Of a stretch of DNA of 64,000 nt, positions 20,873 to 32,987 are shown piece after piece. Location: positions 46,862,394 to 46,926,393 of the forward strand of contig OZ018330.1 in assembly GCA_963969495.1 (NCBI GenBank), given 5' to 3'. The notes beneath the pieces were generated by a model. The model was given only the letters and a program-made list of their open reading frames with translations, was not told where the DNA came from and made no database searches. Each line of letters starts with the position of its first letter. Position 1 is the first letter of the stretch. Origin of the DNA: Ceratothoa steindachneri. Lineage: Eukaryota > Arthropoda > Malacostraca > Isopoda > Cymothoidae. Made by a program: the position numbers and the translations under genes.

Positions 20873-21679
20873 AATACTTAAAACCTTTTATTTTTTTTAG
20901 TTCAAAAGCTCGTTGCCAGATCCGGATAGGGCGTAGGCCACATGCTGAAAGTATGACTACGAAGCGCATGCTCCTCCTATAAGGAGGAGTGGCGAAGCCA
21001 TCCTTCCTTTTCTTTTTATATACAAACTCATTACTAATTATCTCTTATTGCGCATTAAATTTGAGCCTTGTCTTCATATCAATAAGCACAAAGTTTTGAC
21101 TTGTACACGGCCATCACTAATAACATTAAAGTAATGATGAGGCTAGTGCTACTTCCGGGATCTAGGTTATACGTGCGTTTTCATATAAAGGATCGAAATC
21201 TATGTATCATCAATTCCTTACATTAGCTAATGACCTGAATGCTAGAGAAATTAAGCATGCTTTGAACATCCTATTTCTTAATTCGTCCTCCTTCCATTGC
21301 GTTAACCACTGGTTCCAATCGAGTACTCAAGACCAGTGTATGGGTTTAAGATGGTACTTTACAGGCTGTGTACTCCCTAGTCCGAGCCTGTGAAGGCAGA
21401 TAACAGACAGAATGAAAGTGAAGAGAAAGGACGATACAAATGAATGCCAAGTTTACCGAACGCTTGACATTATGGGACAACTCAACTTCACGGTCTAGGT
21501 CTTCCGTCTACTATGGAGCTTCGTGTAGACGCCAGCAGCTTGAGACGTTAGTTGGCGGAATAAAGATTTCCAGCGAACTACCTCTTTTTTTACTTCAAAA
21601 CTTGGCAAATGACCAGAGATCCAACGTCATAAAATGTGAATTAACTAGGAAGCACTCTTAAAAAACACCAATATAAGGC
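20873..21679. other. No gene seen; one short perfect hairpin
   Basis: CTCCTCC-TATAA-GGAGGAG at about 20,971-20,989 is a small stem-loop without T tract or tRNA context. The reading frame at 21,202-21,393 has no recognisable motif. Confidence 0.45.
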
Positions 21680-23085
21680 ACTTATAGAAAGCGTCAGAGA
21701 AAGCACTCATGGAAATCACAGAGTTAAAGCGATAAGAGAAACTACCCAGTGGAAGCCCCCAGAGAAAGCACTCTTGGAAAGCACCTAGAGAAGGTACTTA
21801 TAGAAAGTGCTCAGAGAAAGCACTAAGAGAAAGCTCCCAGTTAAAGCGCCCAGAGAAAGCTACCAGTAAAAGTGCTCAGAGAAAGTGGTCAGAGAAAGCA
21901 CTCAGAGAATGTACACAGAGAAAAAACTCAGGAAAAACACCCAGAGAAAGAATTCCGAGAGCGTGCTCAGAGAAAGCACTTAGAGAAAGCACCTAGTGAA
22001 GGCACACAGATAAAGCACTCAGTGAAAGCACCCAGTGAAAGCACTCAGAGAAAGCCCTCAGGGAAAGTATCCAGTGAAAGCGCTCAGTGATAGCACTCAG
22101 AGAATGTATTCTGAGAAATTGCTTAGAGAAAGAACTCAGGGAAAGCACTCAAAGAAAGCACCGAGAGAAAGTGCTCAGAGAAAGCACTCAGTGAGAGCAC
22201 CCAGCGAAAGCCCTGAGTGAAAGCGCTCAGAGAAACCCCTCACGGTAAGCATCCAGTGAAAGCGCTAAGTGAGAGCTCCCAGAGAAAGCACTCAGTGAGA
22301 GCACCCAGTGAAAGCAAACAAGTGAAAGCGCTCAGAGAAAGCCCTCAGGAAAAGTATCCAGTGAAAGCGCTGAGTGATAGAATCCAGAAAAAGTATTGAC
22401 AAATTGCTCAGAGAAAGAATTCAGGGAAAGCACTCAGAGAAAGCACCAAGATAAAGTGCTCAGAGAAAGCACCCAGTGAAAGAGCACATATAAAGCACTG
22501 AGTGAGATCGCCCAGCGAAAGCCCCCAGTGAAAGCGCTCAGAGAAACCCCTCACGGTAAGCATCCAGTGAAAGCACCTAGAGAAAGTATTCTGATAACTT
22601 GCTCAGAGAAAGAACTCAGAGAAAGTGCTCAAAAAAGCACTCAAAGAAAGCATCCAGTAAAAGCGCTCAGAGATTGTTCCCAATGAAAACGCTCAGAGAA
22701 AGCACCCAGTGAAGGAGCACAGAGAAAGCACTCAGTGAGAGCACCGAGCAAAAGCTACCAGTGAAAGCGCTCATAGAAACCCCTCATGGTAAGCATCCAG
22801 TGAAAGTGCTTAGTGAAAGCACCCAGATAAAGTATTCTGAGAAATTTCTCAGAGAAAGAACTCAGGGAAAGCACCCAGAGAAAGCACTCAGGGAAAGCAT
22901 CCAGTAATAGCGCTCAGAGAAAGTGCTCAGAAAATGCACTAAGAAAATTGCTCAGAGAAAGCTCCCAGTGAAAACGCTCAGAGAAAGCACCCAGTGAAAG
23001 CGCTCAAAGAAAGTGCTCAGGGAAAGCAGTCAGAGAAGGCACTCGGAGAAAGCACTCAGAGAAATACCTCAGAGAAAGGACTCAA
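21680..23085 (+). repeat. 12-bp-period minisatellite (AGAAAGCACTCAG-like)
   Basis: About 1.4 kb built of 12-base units alternating between forms such as AGAAAGCACTC and AGTGAAAGCACCC. The period keeps short Lys/Ser/Arg/Pro-rich frames open (RKHSVRAPSES-like), but they are broken by unit-length changes and have no start or splice context. Unit order suggests 24- and 36-base higher-order periods. Confidence 0.9.
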
Positions 23086-24462
23086 CGAGTGCTTCAAACC
23101 TTCGCAGAATGACAGAACATTCCCTATCTCGCAATGTTAAATTAACTGATCCATAATCCGTATCCTCATCTGGATCACCCAATAAATCTCATAATCTCTT
23201 CCTTGACTCAAGCTCCCTCCCCCCGCGCCTCCACAATGTTTCAGCGATTTCAGTCAATAACTTTTTTTTAGTTATGGTCTACACAAAACAACGACCGAGT
23301 CACAGGGATCACAGAACCTCTGCCAAATTCTGTTGGCGTAGGTATTAATTCTAAATTGGTGGATAACGGGTTGTCTTCTCCCATTTGTGACCCTCTGTAT
23401 GAATATTCACTAGAAGTTGAATCAAATTATCGCTTACTCACCTCCATGGAGTGATGGGTAGATGTGTGTGGAAGAATCCCGTTGCCACGACGTGACTGTG
23501 ATGTAATCACGTAGAAAGGAGGGAATCACGCATGTCAAAACAGCGCTGTTGCCTCGAGTTACGAACTCGTTGTACAATTCCACATCCAGCTCTTGAACGA
23601 CAACTGAACGGAGGAAAAACGGCAATTAAAACAAAAAACTTAACCACATTTTATAATATATATTATCCAAGTTTGCTCATGGCTTGAAAATTGACGGTAA
23701 TATATAAATAATAACAATTATTTTGTGCCGTTTTAGTATTTTTCGGTTTGATTTTGGCTAGGTCTGTTTTTTGATAGGTTTGGTTTTGGTTAGGTTCAGT
23801 TTTAGTTTAGGTATTCGCACAGAAAGCAGAACCTAAGCTATCGTAAACTACTGTAACCTAATCTAACCTAACCTAACATAACTAATTTTTTTCATATAAT
23901 ATTTAACACTACGACCAAACACTTCAAAACTCAATGTCAAAATGATTAAACGTTTAAGCCAATTTAAATTAAAAAATTTAATATTTTATAATTTTATGAT
24001 TTCAGTGAAGAAACAGCATTTGGGTGGAAAGATGATTTTTAAAGCAGATTTTAAAAAGTCTAAACCATTTTCTTATCAAAAATGACTAATATAATTTTTC
24101 ATGTTTACCCTAATACAGAAATATGCCAAGATAGGACAGAAAAAGTGGTAGGATACACGCTAAAGCGGCACTGATTATTTTTATTATTTATTTCGTTATG
24201 CTAAAAAAACCTGAATTAAATTTCATAATTGTACTCTTTAAATTAAAATTAATTTTTCCTCGTACAGCCCATCCCCTGAGTACTATTGTGCCATTTAGAA
24301 TTATGCAAGTGTCGCTCACACCTGCTGATTCCACTCTAATAACGAAAACAAAGCACAATTTTTTTTAAGCTTTTTCTAGTTTCTTCTACTGCGACGCCTC
24401 AGTATATTCGCCTCATCTCAACATCCAATATATTTTTGTTTTCCTTAGACTATTTATGTAGT
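23086..24462. other. No gene seen; AACCT-rich patch
   Basis: Around 23,850-23,885 the sequence is CTAACCTAACCTAACATA-like, short arthropod-type AACCT simple sequence. Nothing else is recognisable. Confidence 0.5.
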
Positions 24463-24655
24463 GAGAAGGAAGAGGCAGATTTTCGGAAACATGTTTATAT
24501 AAAAAATATAAAATTCGTTACATAAGAGACAGGTTTCGGAAGTGACTGGCTTCTTTCATGATGGAAGCGAGTCACTTCCGAAAGATGTCTCCTAAGTAAA
24601 GAATTATATAGTTTTTTTATAAACGAAATTACCGTAAAATTGCATCTTCCTTCTC
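24463..24655. repeat. Foldback (inverted-repeat) element, ~193 bp
   Basis: Two arms run from GAGAAGGAAGAGGCAGATTT on the left to its degenerate complement TGCATCTTCCTTCTC on the right. The best-matched inner part is TTTCGGAAGTGACTGGCTTC against GGAAGCGAGTCACTTCCGAAA around a short ATCATG centre. The inner arm reads (A)TGA-GAAG...CTTC-CGAAAC, the same motif class as the other hairpins of this window. Confidence 0.75.
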
Positions 24656-25111
24656 CTTTGAAAGCTTAATACAGAGTTAAAATATTTATTTCGACTCTAG
24701 TATTCATACTGGCTCTGGTATTGCCTTTGGCTCTATAATTTGAGTGGAGTACCTCCCTTAATCCTTCACCACAAATTACCACTCTAATTCATGTATCTTC
24801 TTCTCTCTTAAGTAAATAATAATTGTTGACTTTCTATAGAGGGAGGTAGTGACGAATCTCAGATGCATTGTTCCGATATTGTTTATAATTTAGTTTGTCT
24901 TTTTATTAGATGCATTGTCGCTGAAGAATATCTCTGTTAAGTATCGAAACGGCCGGAAAAATATGGCTTCGACAATGGTTTGGGTCTTTATATTACACTC
25001 ATGGGAGGGGTTATATCTAGAGAGATTTACTCTTGTGGATAGAATAAGCTCCATTAAACAAAATTACACTTATACTTTTCCAGAATTTGTCATTAAAACG
25101 TCTTTTCCATT

Positions 25112-26348
25112 GTGTGTCGAGATGAAAGTGAAAATAATCGAGATATATGCTCTCAGGCACGCGGGCCACAACAATTCCGACATCGCCAAGCGGCTCATCG
25201 TCAGCTGATGACCGTCCACAGTCTCGGAGAAGCTCAAGAACGAGGAAGACCTCAAAGATCGACCTCATTTATGCAGATCTCATGTTGTCAACCGTTTGGT
25301 TGTGAGAGAGGCCCTCGAAGGTGCTCTAAAGCTCAGAATGACTGCGCTAGCGAAGAAAAAGAACATCTTGTTGGCCGAGGTTTCCAGAGCAGTCAAATAG
25401 AAGGGCGGCAAGAGCTTCTTTAGGTGCTTGGAGAAGCTTCTGCTCACTGACCATATGCTAGAAGAACGTCAGGAGCGCTGTCGTAGCTTTTTCAACGACT
25501 TGATTGACATAGGTAATCGAATTCTCATTTTTACCTACGGAGGAGCGCCAGGTCAAAGCGTCGCTTCCTTTTTCAGAAGACGTAAAGTTCAATTGTACCT
25601 ATTTAGAGCCATGAATTGACCCATATGGCCATGAGACATAAGGTTATTCACCTTGGAGATTTAAAATATGCCATCGAATTTGGCGCTGGGTGGCGCCATC
25701 TAGTGGCAGAAGCCTCATTTAGCCATAAAAAGGCACTTGCAAGTGATTGGAACTATGGGAAACCATCGATGCAATAACCATTTATCATCTTATCACAAAT
25801 GGCCGCAAGTCATTGGAGGCACTTTCCCTCTTGTTCTGATGAAAAAACCTTTACTTTCAATCTAGTCATCAATATGCAGAACGACTGCGTGGTAATATTC
25901 GAGGAGGAGGTCTCTGAGGTCAGCTAAGTGTTTACCACCAAACAGCAGGCCTACGTCATGATGCTAGCCATCGTGGCTTCGCATGGCGAGAATATAGCGC
26001 CAGTTACAGGCTCACTGCGTCCACAAAAGTACTGCCCTGGGTGAGAAAGATCCCGAAAAAGGCGGATTACTTCTTCCAGTAGGACGGTGGCCCGGCATAC
26101 AGGAGTGGCTGGGGGCAAACACGAACTTCTCGTCTTGAAGTAACTTTTGCCGCCTCAGGTGCCCTATCTTAATACCCTCGAATACAGCGTCCGAACGCAT
26201 GTCGAGGGCAACCTCAACATCGACGAACCGAAGTCCTCCGCCAATCGCGTGTGGGCCAGCATGGAAAAGGACTTCGTCAGCAACGAGAGCGTAGCCTTCT
26301 GGTCCTGACTGGAGTACGTGTTCGCCGCCGAGGGCGGCCACTTCAAAT
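25112..26348 (+). pseudogene. Tc1/mariner-type transposase pseudogene
   Basis: The N-terminal helix-turn-helix reads EMKVKIIEIYALRHAGHNNS then DIAKRLIVS, followed by an in-frame stop. A second part with LKLRMTALAKKKN and LLTDHMLEERQERCRSFFND follows after frame shifts. The C-terminus reads PYLNTLEYSVRTHVEGNLN (the P-D-L-N-P-L-E-Y-like third catalytic motif, Asp replaced by Tyr as read) and ends EYVFAAEGGHFK. The QDGGPAH-like second motif (about 26,078) is in another frame. Many stops and shifts; plainly dead. I did not find paired terminal inverted repeats, so element ends are unknown. It is a different lineage from the mariners at 0, 35.8, 50.6 and 57.9 kb. Confidence 0.7.
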
Positions 26349-26477
26349 AATATTACAATTTAAACATATTTTTATGTTGAAACAATAAAACGAGTCTAAC
26401 TCCATCAAAACTGTCATTGTGTCCTTTGTTGAGTGTGTCGAAACGAGTGTAACAGGATCTTTGCAATTACTCGGTTA

Positions 26478-26480
<3 letters not shown>

Positions 26481-26524
<44 letters not shown>
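26481..26524. repeat. (TA)n microsatellite
   Basis: Pure TA run ending exactly at the left arm of the large palindrome. Confidence 0.95.
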
Positions 26525-26527
<3 letters not shown>

Positions 26528-26887
26528 AATTAAACCACATTCTCCGAAGACAATTTAATTCAGAACAGTTTCGGTGTATCTCACACCCTTTTTCAACTGA
26601 CACTGGGCAGAAAATATAAGAGAAATGCATATAAGCATAACACAAGATCCCCTCTTTTTTCCCCCCACTTCCCTACTTGTAGCTAATCTGAGGCTGGGTT
26701 AGGCCTAAACCCCAAACCCCCCCCGATTAGCCACAAGTAGGGGATTGGGGGAAAAAAGAGGGGATCTTGTGTTATGCTTATATGCACTTCTCTTATATTT
26801 TCTACCCAGTGTCAGTTGAAAAAGGGTGTGAGATACACCGAAACTGTTCTGAATTAAATTGTCTTCGGAGAATGTGGTTTAATTCCT
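26525..26887. repeat. Long near-perfect palindrome (foldback element), 363 bp
   Basis: Left arm 26,525-26,688 (AGGAATTAAACCACATTCTC ... GTAGCTAATC) is the inverted complement of right arm 26,725-26,887 (GATTAGCCACAAGTA ... GAGAATGTGGTTTAATTCCT). Only a handful of mismatches or indels were seen, and the spacer is 36 bp. (TA)n lies directly to the left and a 390-bp (TA)n starts about 33 bp to the right. No coding capacity. Each arm contains GGTGT-GAGAT-ACACC followed by GAAAC. Confidence 0.92.
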
Positions 26888-26917
26888 CATCTTTTCTTGC
26901 GATATTGCATTAATTTT

Positions 26918-28207
<1,290 letters not shown>

Positions 28208-28600
28208 TTGGCAAAAGTCATGAAAGATGTGATAGAAACAAAAGGCGTTCGGATCTTTTTGGACGGTGCTGTACTCTTGCCGCGGAACCAGGAAAGTTTT
28301 ATGATCGTTGGTTGGTGTCATAACACAAAACTGCTTGACACCTCTTCCTCATCAACGAGTCATAAAACGATTCAATCTAAAGCGGAAAGTAAATGAAATT
28401 TGGGAAGACTCTTGCATTTCTACAAACCTCCAGGAATTCTGAATTTTGAGATTCTGGGCTCTAACCCTAACATCACCCAGCGCAGAATTCTGGAATCTCT
28501 CTTCATAAAAACACATTCGCCCACGTTAAATTCAGACTCGACATGCCACCCATTATCGGTAATAGCTACAACCAACCAGCTTCAGAACTATTAATATTCT
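28208..28600 (+). pseudogene. Possible Penelope-like element C-terminus (GIY-YIG tail)
   Basis: The frame at 28,400-28,594 reads ILGSNPNITQRRILESLFIK then THSPTLNSD. The R-x-ILESLFI-x9-LN pattern is the end of the GIY-YIG endonuclease of Penelope-like retroelements, where a catalytic Glu (ES) precedes a K-P-x-LN motif. The preceding frame (28,208-28,396) shows no motif I can name, and no reverse transcriptase is visible upstream, so this would be a short 5'-truncated copy. A hammerhead-like hairpin follows at 28,856. Confidence 0.4.
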
Positions 28601-28711
28601 TTCGACAACAAACTACCCATAATCGTGTCCGGTTTTGTTAAATTCCTTAGTCATTTCCTTGACTCGCTGACAACAGGTATAAATTTGTTCCTCTCCTTTG
28701 CTTTGAGATTA

Positions 28712-28715
<4 letters not shown>

Positions 28716-28762
<47 letters not shown>
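28716..28762. repeat. (TA)n microsatellite
   Basis: Pure TA run between the possible Penelope-like tail and the hairpin motif at 28,856. Confidence 0.95.
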
Positions 28763-28764
<2 letters not shown>

Positions 28765-28855
28765 TTGTAATTATTAATACTTATAATTTTATAGGTTCAC
28801 TCTCTTAAGTTTAAGTTAACATTTGTTCGCCTCACAAGTTGTGTTTATCCCTTTA

Positions 28856-28884
28856 GCCTGATGATGGATTAGGTAATCTGAAAC
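28856..28884 (+). other. Hammerhead-core-like motif (CTGATGA-hairpin-GAAAC)
   Basis: CTGATGA, then T, a five-pair stem GGATT/AATCT with loop AGGT, then GAAAC. CTGATGA and GAAA are the two invariant strands of the hammerhead ribozyme core, and a stem between them is required. The extra T after CTGATGA and the weak pairing outside (only GC/GC) argue against an active ribozyme. Confidence 0.4.
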
Positions 28885-28899
28885 GTTGCTTGCAATTAT

Positions 28900-30239
28900 A
28901 TATATATGAGGGAGAAGCAAAAACGGTTCGAGTGTATTCGAGACCAACTGGCTTATATATTTCTCAACCATTTACGAGTGCGTTGTTCTGTTGAGAGCGA
29001 TTGGGATGATTATGATGATAATAATAATAATGATAATAAGAAGCATGTTCTTTACCTAGTAATTTTTTTTATCTAATTATTTGGTTTTTATTCGTTACGT
29101 GAGAGAGGGGAAGTAATGCAATAATAATTACCTTCTTATTATTTTACCAGAGATAAGAGTGAGAGAACGATTAGGATAGTAATAATAATAATAATAATGA
29201 TAATTATTATTAACAGTATGTCCTTTCACTTACTAATATTTTGCTAATTAATTATTCCGAGTACCTCAATTTTTCTAGAAATTGGGATAGTATGTGTGTG
29301 GGATATTGCGTATGTGTGTGCAGGCACAGAGCGATGTGAGGATACGTCAAGTGTGGTAACTTTAAGTTAGCGTAGTCTGCCTGCTTCACATGCTTCCTAT
29401 CTTTCAGGTGCACCACTGGCTATCCATGAAGCTACAGTTGGCTAACCCTATGCGAACAGGGGAGCCGAGTGCGTAACTCTCTCCCTGCCAGTACATATCC
29501 TCTCCTGGAGCCGTAAGGCTCTAGGAGAGACAGGAGAAGGCCACAGCAGGAACTGCAGAAAGCCACAGAGGTGTGGCACAATGGCCCACCGATGTGTGGA
29601 CATGCCCTGATCTATCGAAAACTCCTAACCTACTCTCCTGAGGATGTCTTTGACTGGACAAAGCTTAACTGAGTCAATTCTTAATGCAAATTCTGCTGTG
29701 GTGACCCGCTCTAGGCGAGCGTTAATTATTAGACCGACGACTCGGCAGTCTCCTGCAACACTCCACAATAGTTGCTGTCTTGGATTTCACTTTGCCACCA
29801 GCCCAACTGAGGAGTGCCAAGATGGCTGAGGAATACACACCCCTTTCCCAATCTAAACATCATCTGTGCAAGTTTCTCTCTATGACCAACTTATTCTTTT
29901 ACTATACATTGTTCTCCTTCACACCTTTGATTTTCTCCTATCTACAAACGTTTCACAGCGATGAAAACAGAGCAGCAATGGCAAGTTTAGGGAAACTGGC
30001 CGCCCTTAGCTCTGTTCTGCACGAGAGGAGGCTCCGGGTAGAAGGTCGCTGGCCTGCTTAGACAAAGAGTTAATAGCTTCCAGAGGCCGCTCCCAGAGTA
30101 ACTTGGCGTTCCTGTGTATGATACGCACCACCCACCCCACATAGGTTGGGGTATAGAAAAATTGACACAAACATTGTCTGACTCCATTAGTCACGGGTGT
30201 GTAGACGAGCTCACCGTTTCTCCCATTAATCGGTCGAAA
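28900..30239. other. No gene firmly seen; microsatellites and possible LINE leader
   Basis: (AAT)n-like runs lie at about 29,019-29,040 and 29,179-29,205. From about 29,400 the sequence becomes GC-richer and leads into the LINE endonuclease at 30,240, so part may be its 5' untranslated region. CTCCTGGAGCCGTAAGGCTC-type local hairpins occur near 29,510. Confidence 0.4.
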
Positions 30240-31880
30240 TTATTAATTCAATTCCCCTAGAAATGTTACCTCGTGAGGACACTACTCGACACTGCCTACC
30301 AACCGGAAAGACGCACATTCTTTCCGGAAAAGGCTACACCGTCTTCTGAAAGGAAGTACCTGATGATAAACCACAAATACATGTTGTTGCCTTTGCCATA
30401 AGAACGAAACCCCGCCAACACATCCCAACCACTCCCATAGAAAAATGTGAGACTTATCCAGTGGCGTATCACATTGACAAAAAACCGTCATCTATCCATC
30501 GTCAATACATATGCTCCCACTTTACCTACTGCAGAAGCTACCAAGGACCAGTTCTATGCATTGCTTCATACCACGCTACAAGCCATTCCTCGCGAGAACA
30601 AACTCCTCCTCCTTGGCAATTTTAATGACAGGGTTGGGACTGACCACCCCCTATGGAAACAGGTGCTGGGCTGCCATGGAAATGATAACTGTAATGCTAA
30701 TGGCCTAAGACTACTCAGCTTTTCCATTACACACGAGCTTGTCATAACTAACACCATACACCAATTCCGCTCTATGCACAAAACAACCTGGATGCATTCG
30801 CGTTCCAAGCAATTGCACCTTATAGACTTTCACATCACGCCAGAATGATCTCAAAGAGGTGATGATCACCCATGCAATGCGAGGGGCAGATTGAGATACA
30901 GAACACCGACTAGTAAGAACTAAGCTGAACCTCAACTTACGACCTCCTGCACGAGGCTGTGCACCACCTGCCTGCCTCAATATCCGCGCACTCCAGGATG
31001 GCAATACTAGCTCAACATTCGAGGCGGAGTTAGAGAATGAGCTTGCCATGGAAATCAGTGGCCTCTTGTCCACGAAAGACCTCACAAGAACCTGGGACAA
31101 TGCGTGCAGCAGCATCATTGTTATATCTCAATGTGTTCTCAGAATTGAAACGAAGAAAAACAAGTAGTGGTTTCACGACCAGGCTACATATATTAACAAA
31201 TTGATAGATGAGAGAAACAAAGCCTTCAAAGCTGCACTATACAAACCATATCATGCCTTGCACAAGAAACTTGCTGAACTACCTTCAAAAACACAGTGGG
31301 AGATTAGAACCATGAAACACCAATCGTGGACAAAGCTTGCCCAAGAAGTCCAGGGCTATGCAGACACTGGCAATCAGCAAGAATCTACACCGCCCTTAAA
31401 ACAGCATCTCGGCCTTGCAGAAATGCCTTTCACCTAGTTAGAAGTGCAGATAGGAACATTTTGCACACAGAAAAATATGAAGTCTTTACACGCTGGGCAG
31501 ACTACCGAGAACTTCTAAACAGAAACACACAAACTGACCTCAACCTGCTCCACGATCATCCCGGATTTCAAACCGTCTGGGAGCTTGACAGTCCCCCAAC
31601 CCTTGAGTAGGTCAGAAGATGAATTGACGGCCTTAAAAACATCATACCTGAATAGATTTTGAAGTATGGAGGTGATGCTATCAAAAACTGTATCCACGAT
31701 ATCATCACAGCCACATGGGAAAATAAATGCGTGCCACAACAAGTAAAAGATGCTGACATCACAAACATCTCAAAAGACAAGGGTGACATTGCCGTGTGTG
31801 GCAACAGCCGTGGAATCTTGCTGCTCTCTGCAGCGGGCAAAGTCCTTCAATGCTTTTCTAAAGAATACAAAGGTTTTTAA
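30240..31880 (+). pseudogene. Non-LTR retrotransposon fragment: endonuclease and start of RT
   Basis: The apurinic-type endonuclease part shows IHVVAFAIRTK, then HLSIVNTYAPTLPTAEATKD, LLLLGNFNDRVGTDH (catalytic N-D), NGLRLLSF, TTWMHSRSKQLHLIDF and a decayed TEHRLV in place of the usual SDH. After frame shifts it continues with the spacer NKLIDERNKAFKAALYK, KTQWEIRTMKHQSWTKLAQE and VFTRWADYRELLNRNTQ, then RT entry motifs KYGGDAIKNCIHDIITATWE and SRGILLLSAAGKVLQ. It stops there, before the RT active site. Several stops are present. The class is an APE-type LINE; clade is not certain. Confidence 0.75.
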
Positions 31881-31894
31881 TGCTTTATTTTTAA

Positions 31895-32247
31895 TAAATG
31901 TGAGATAAACGAAAAGTTCAGCTGGAAAGAGATGTTCAACGACAAAACCAAAAGATGTGAGAAGAACGAAAAACTGAGCTAGAGAAAGATGATCAACGAG
32001 GACACCAAAATATGCGAGAGGAAAGAGAAGATGAGCCGGAGAGAGATGATTAACAACGACATTGAAAGATGTGAAGGAAAGAAAAGATGAGCCAAAGAAA
32101 GAGATGATCAACGACGATACCAAACGATGTGAGAGGAACGAAAAGATGAGCCTGAGAGACTTGATCAACGACGCCACCAATGGATGTGAGAAGTACGAGA
32201 AGATGAGCCAAAGAGAGAGATGGTCAACGATGACACCAACGGATGCG
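31895..32247 (+). repeat. ~58-bp minisatellite next to the LINE end
   Basis: Six degenerate units of the form GATGTGAGAAGAACGAAAAG then GATGAGCC, AGAGAGATGATCAACGACG, ACACCAA. It begins within about 20 bp of the point where the LINE sequence breaks off. Reading frames through it (RCERNEKMSLRDLINDAT-like) are repeats and not a gene. Confidence 0.85.
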
Positions 32248-32987
32248 TTTTCATGGCGTCATTTCACTGGTCACCCTGAAGTTACGAGGGAATTCAAGTC
32301 GAAAAAAAAGAGTTTAATGAAATACAACTTTCTTATAATTAAAGATGAAAATCTTTTAAATATAGTAGTAAATGTAAAATACAATTATCCATAACAGAAT
32401 TATTTCACATAATCAATACAAAACATAACACAAATATTCGATTTGGGGGGAAAAAGTTCCAGCTTTATTCTAAATTATAGGAAATTGATCTACGACATTT
32501 CTTTTCAATCCTAATTTGTTTTGAGTTATTTTAGTGGCTTTTGTGAATGTGATAAAATTATAATTTATATTTTTCAATACCTATTTGAATATTACGAATT
32601 TAGTGCAAATATATGTAATAAGTTCATAATGAATAACACTGGGGAACAATGTATTTGGTGAATTGACAAAAGTACATTTTCCTACATAATTGTGGCATAC
32701 TGAATTCAAATCTGAAATCAGATTCTCTCTAAATGCTACAGATTTTTCGTAATATCAATAACGTCTATTTTATAATAATTTTCATTTTATCACGCCTATC
32801 ATCATGCCCTGAAGTGATTTTGGATCATCCTTTTACGTTATTTATACTAAAGCAGGTTTTTTTGCACAAACATTTTATTGTATATGAGAAGAAACTTGAA
32901 TTACACATTAGGATTACAAATACTGTAATCAAATAGATGCTAATTTATTAATATCCGTACACCAGGCTGGAGGATCTCTGCTTGATT
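32248..32987. other. No gene seen
   Basis: AT-rich spacer before the decayed gene on the minus strand. Confidence 0.5.

Noticed and set aside
20930..21000. Possible tRNA or small RNA around the CTCCTCC-GGAGGAG hairpin
   Set aside because: No acceptor/anticodon/T-arm pattern and no B-box; only one stem-loop.
21680..23085. Possible CRISPR-like array because of regular short repeats
   Set aside because: Units are contiguous and degenerate with no unique spacers; the sequence is eukaryotic.
23850..23885. Telomere-like AACCT run
   Set aside because: Too short and degenerate for a telomere; interspersed simple sequence typical of arthropods.
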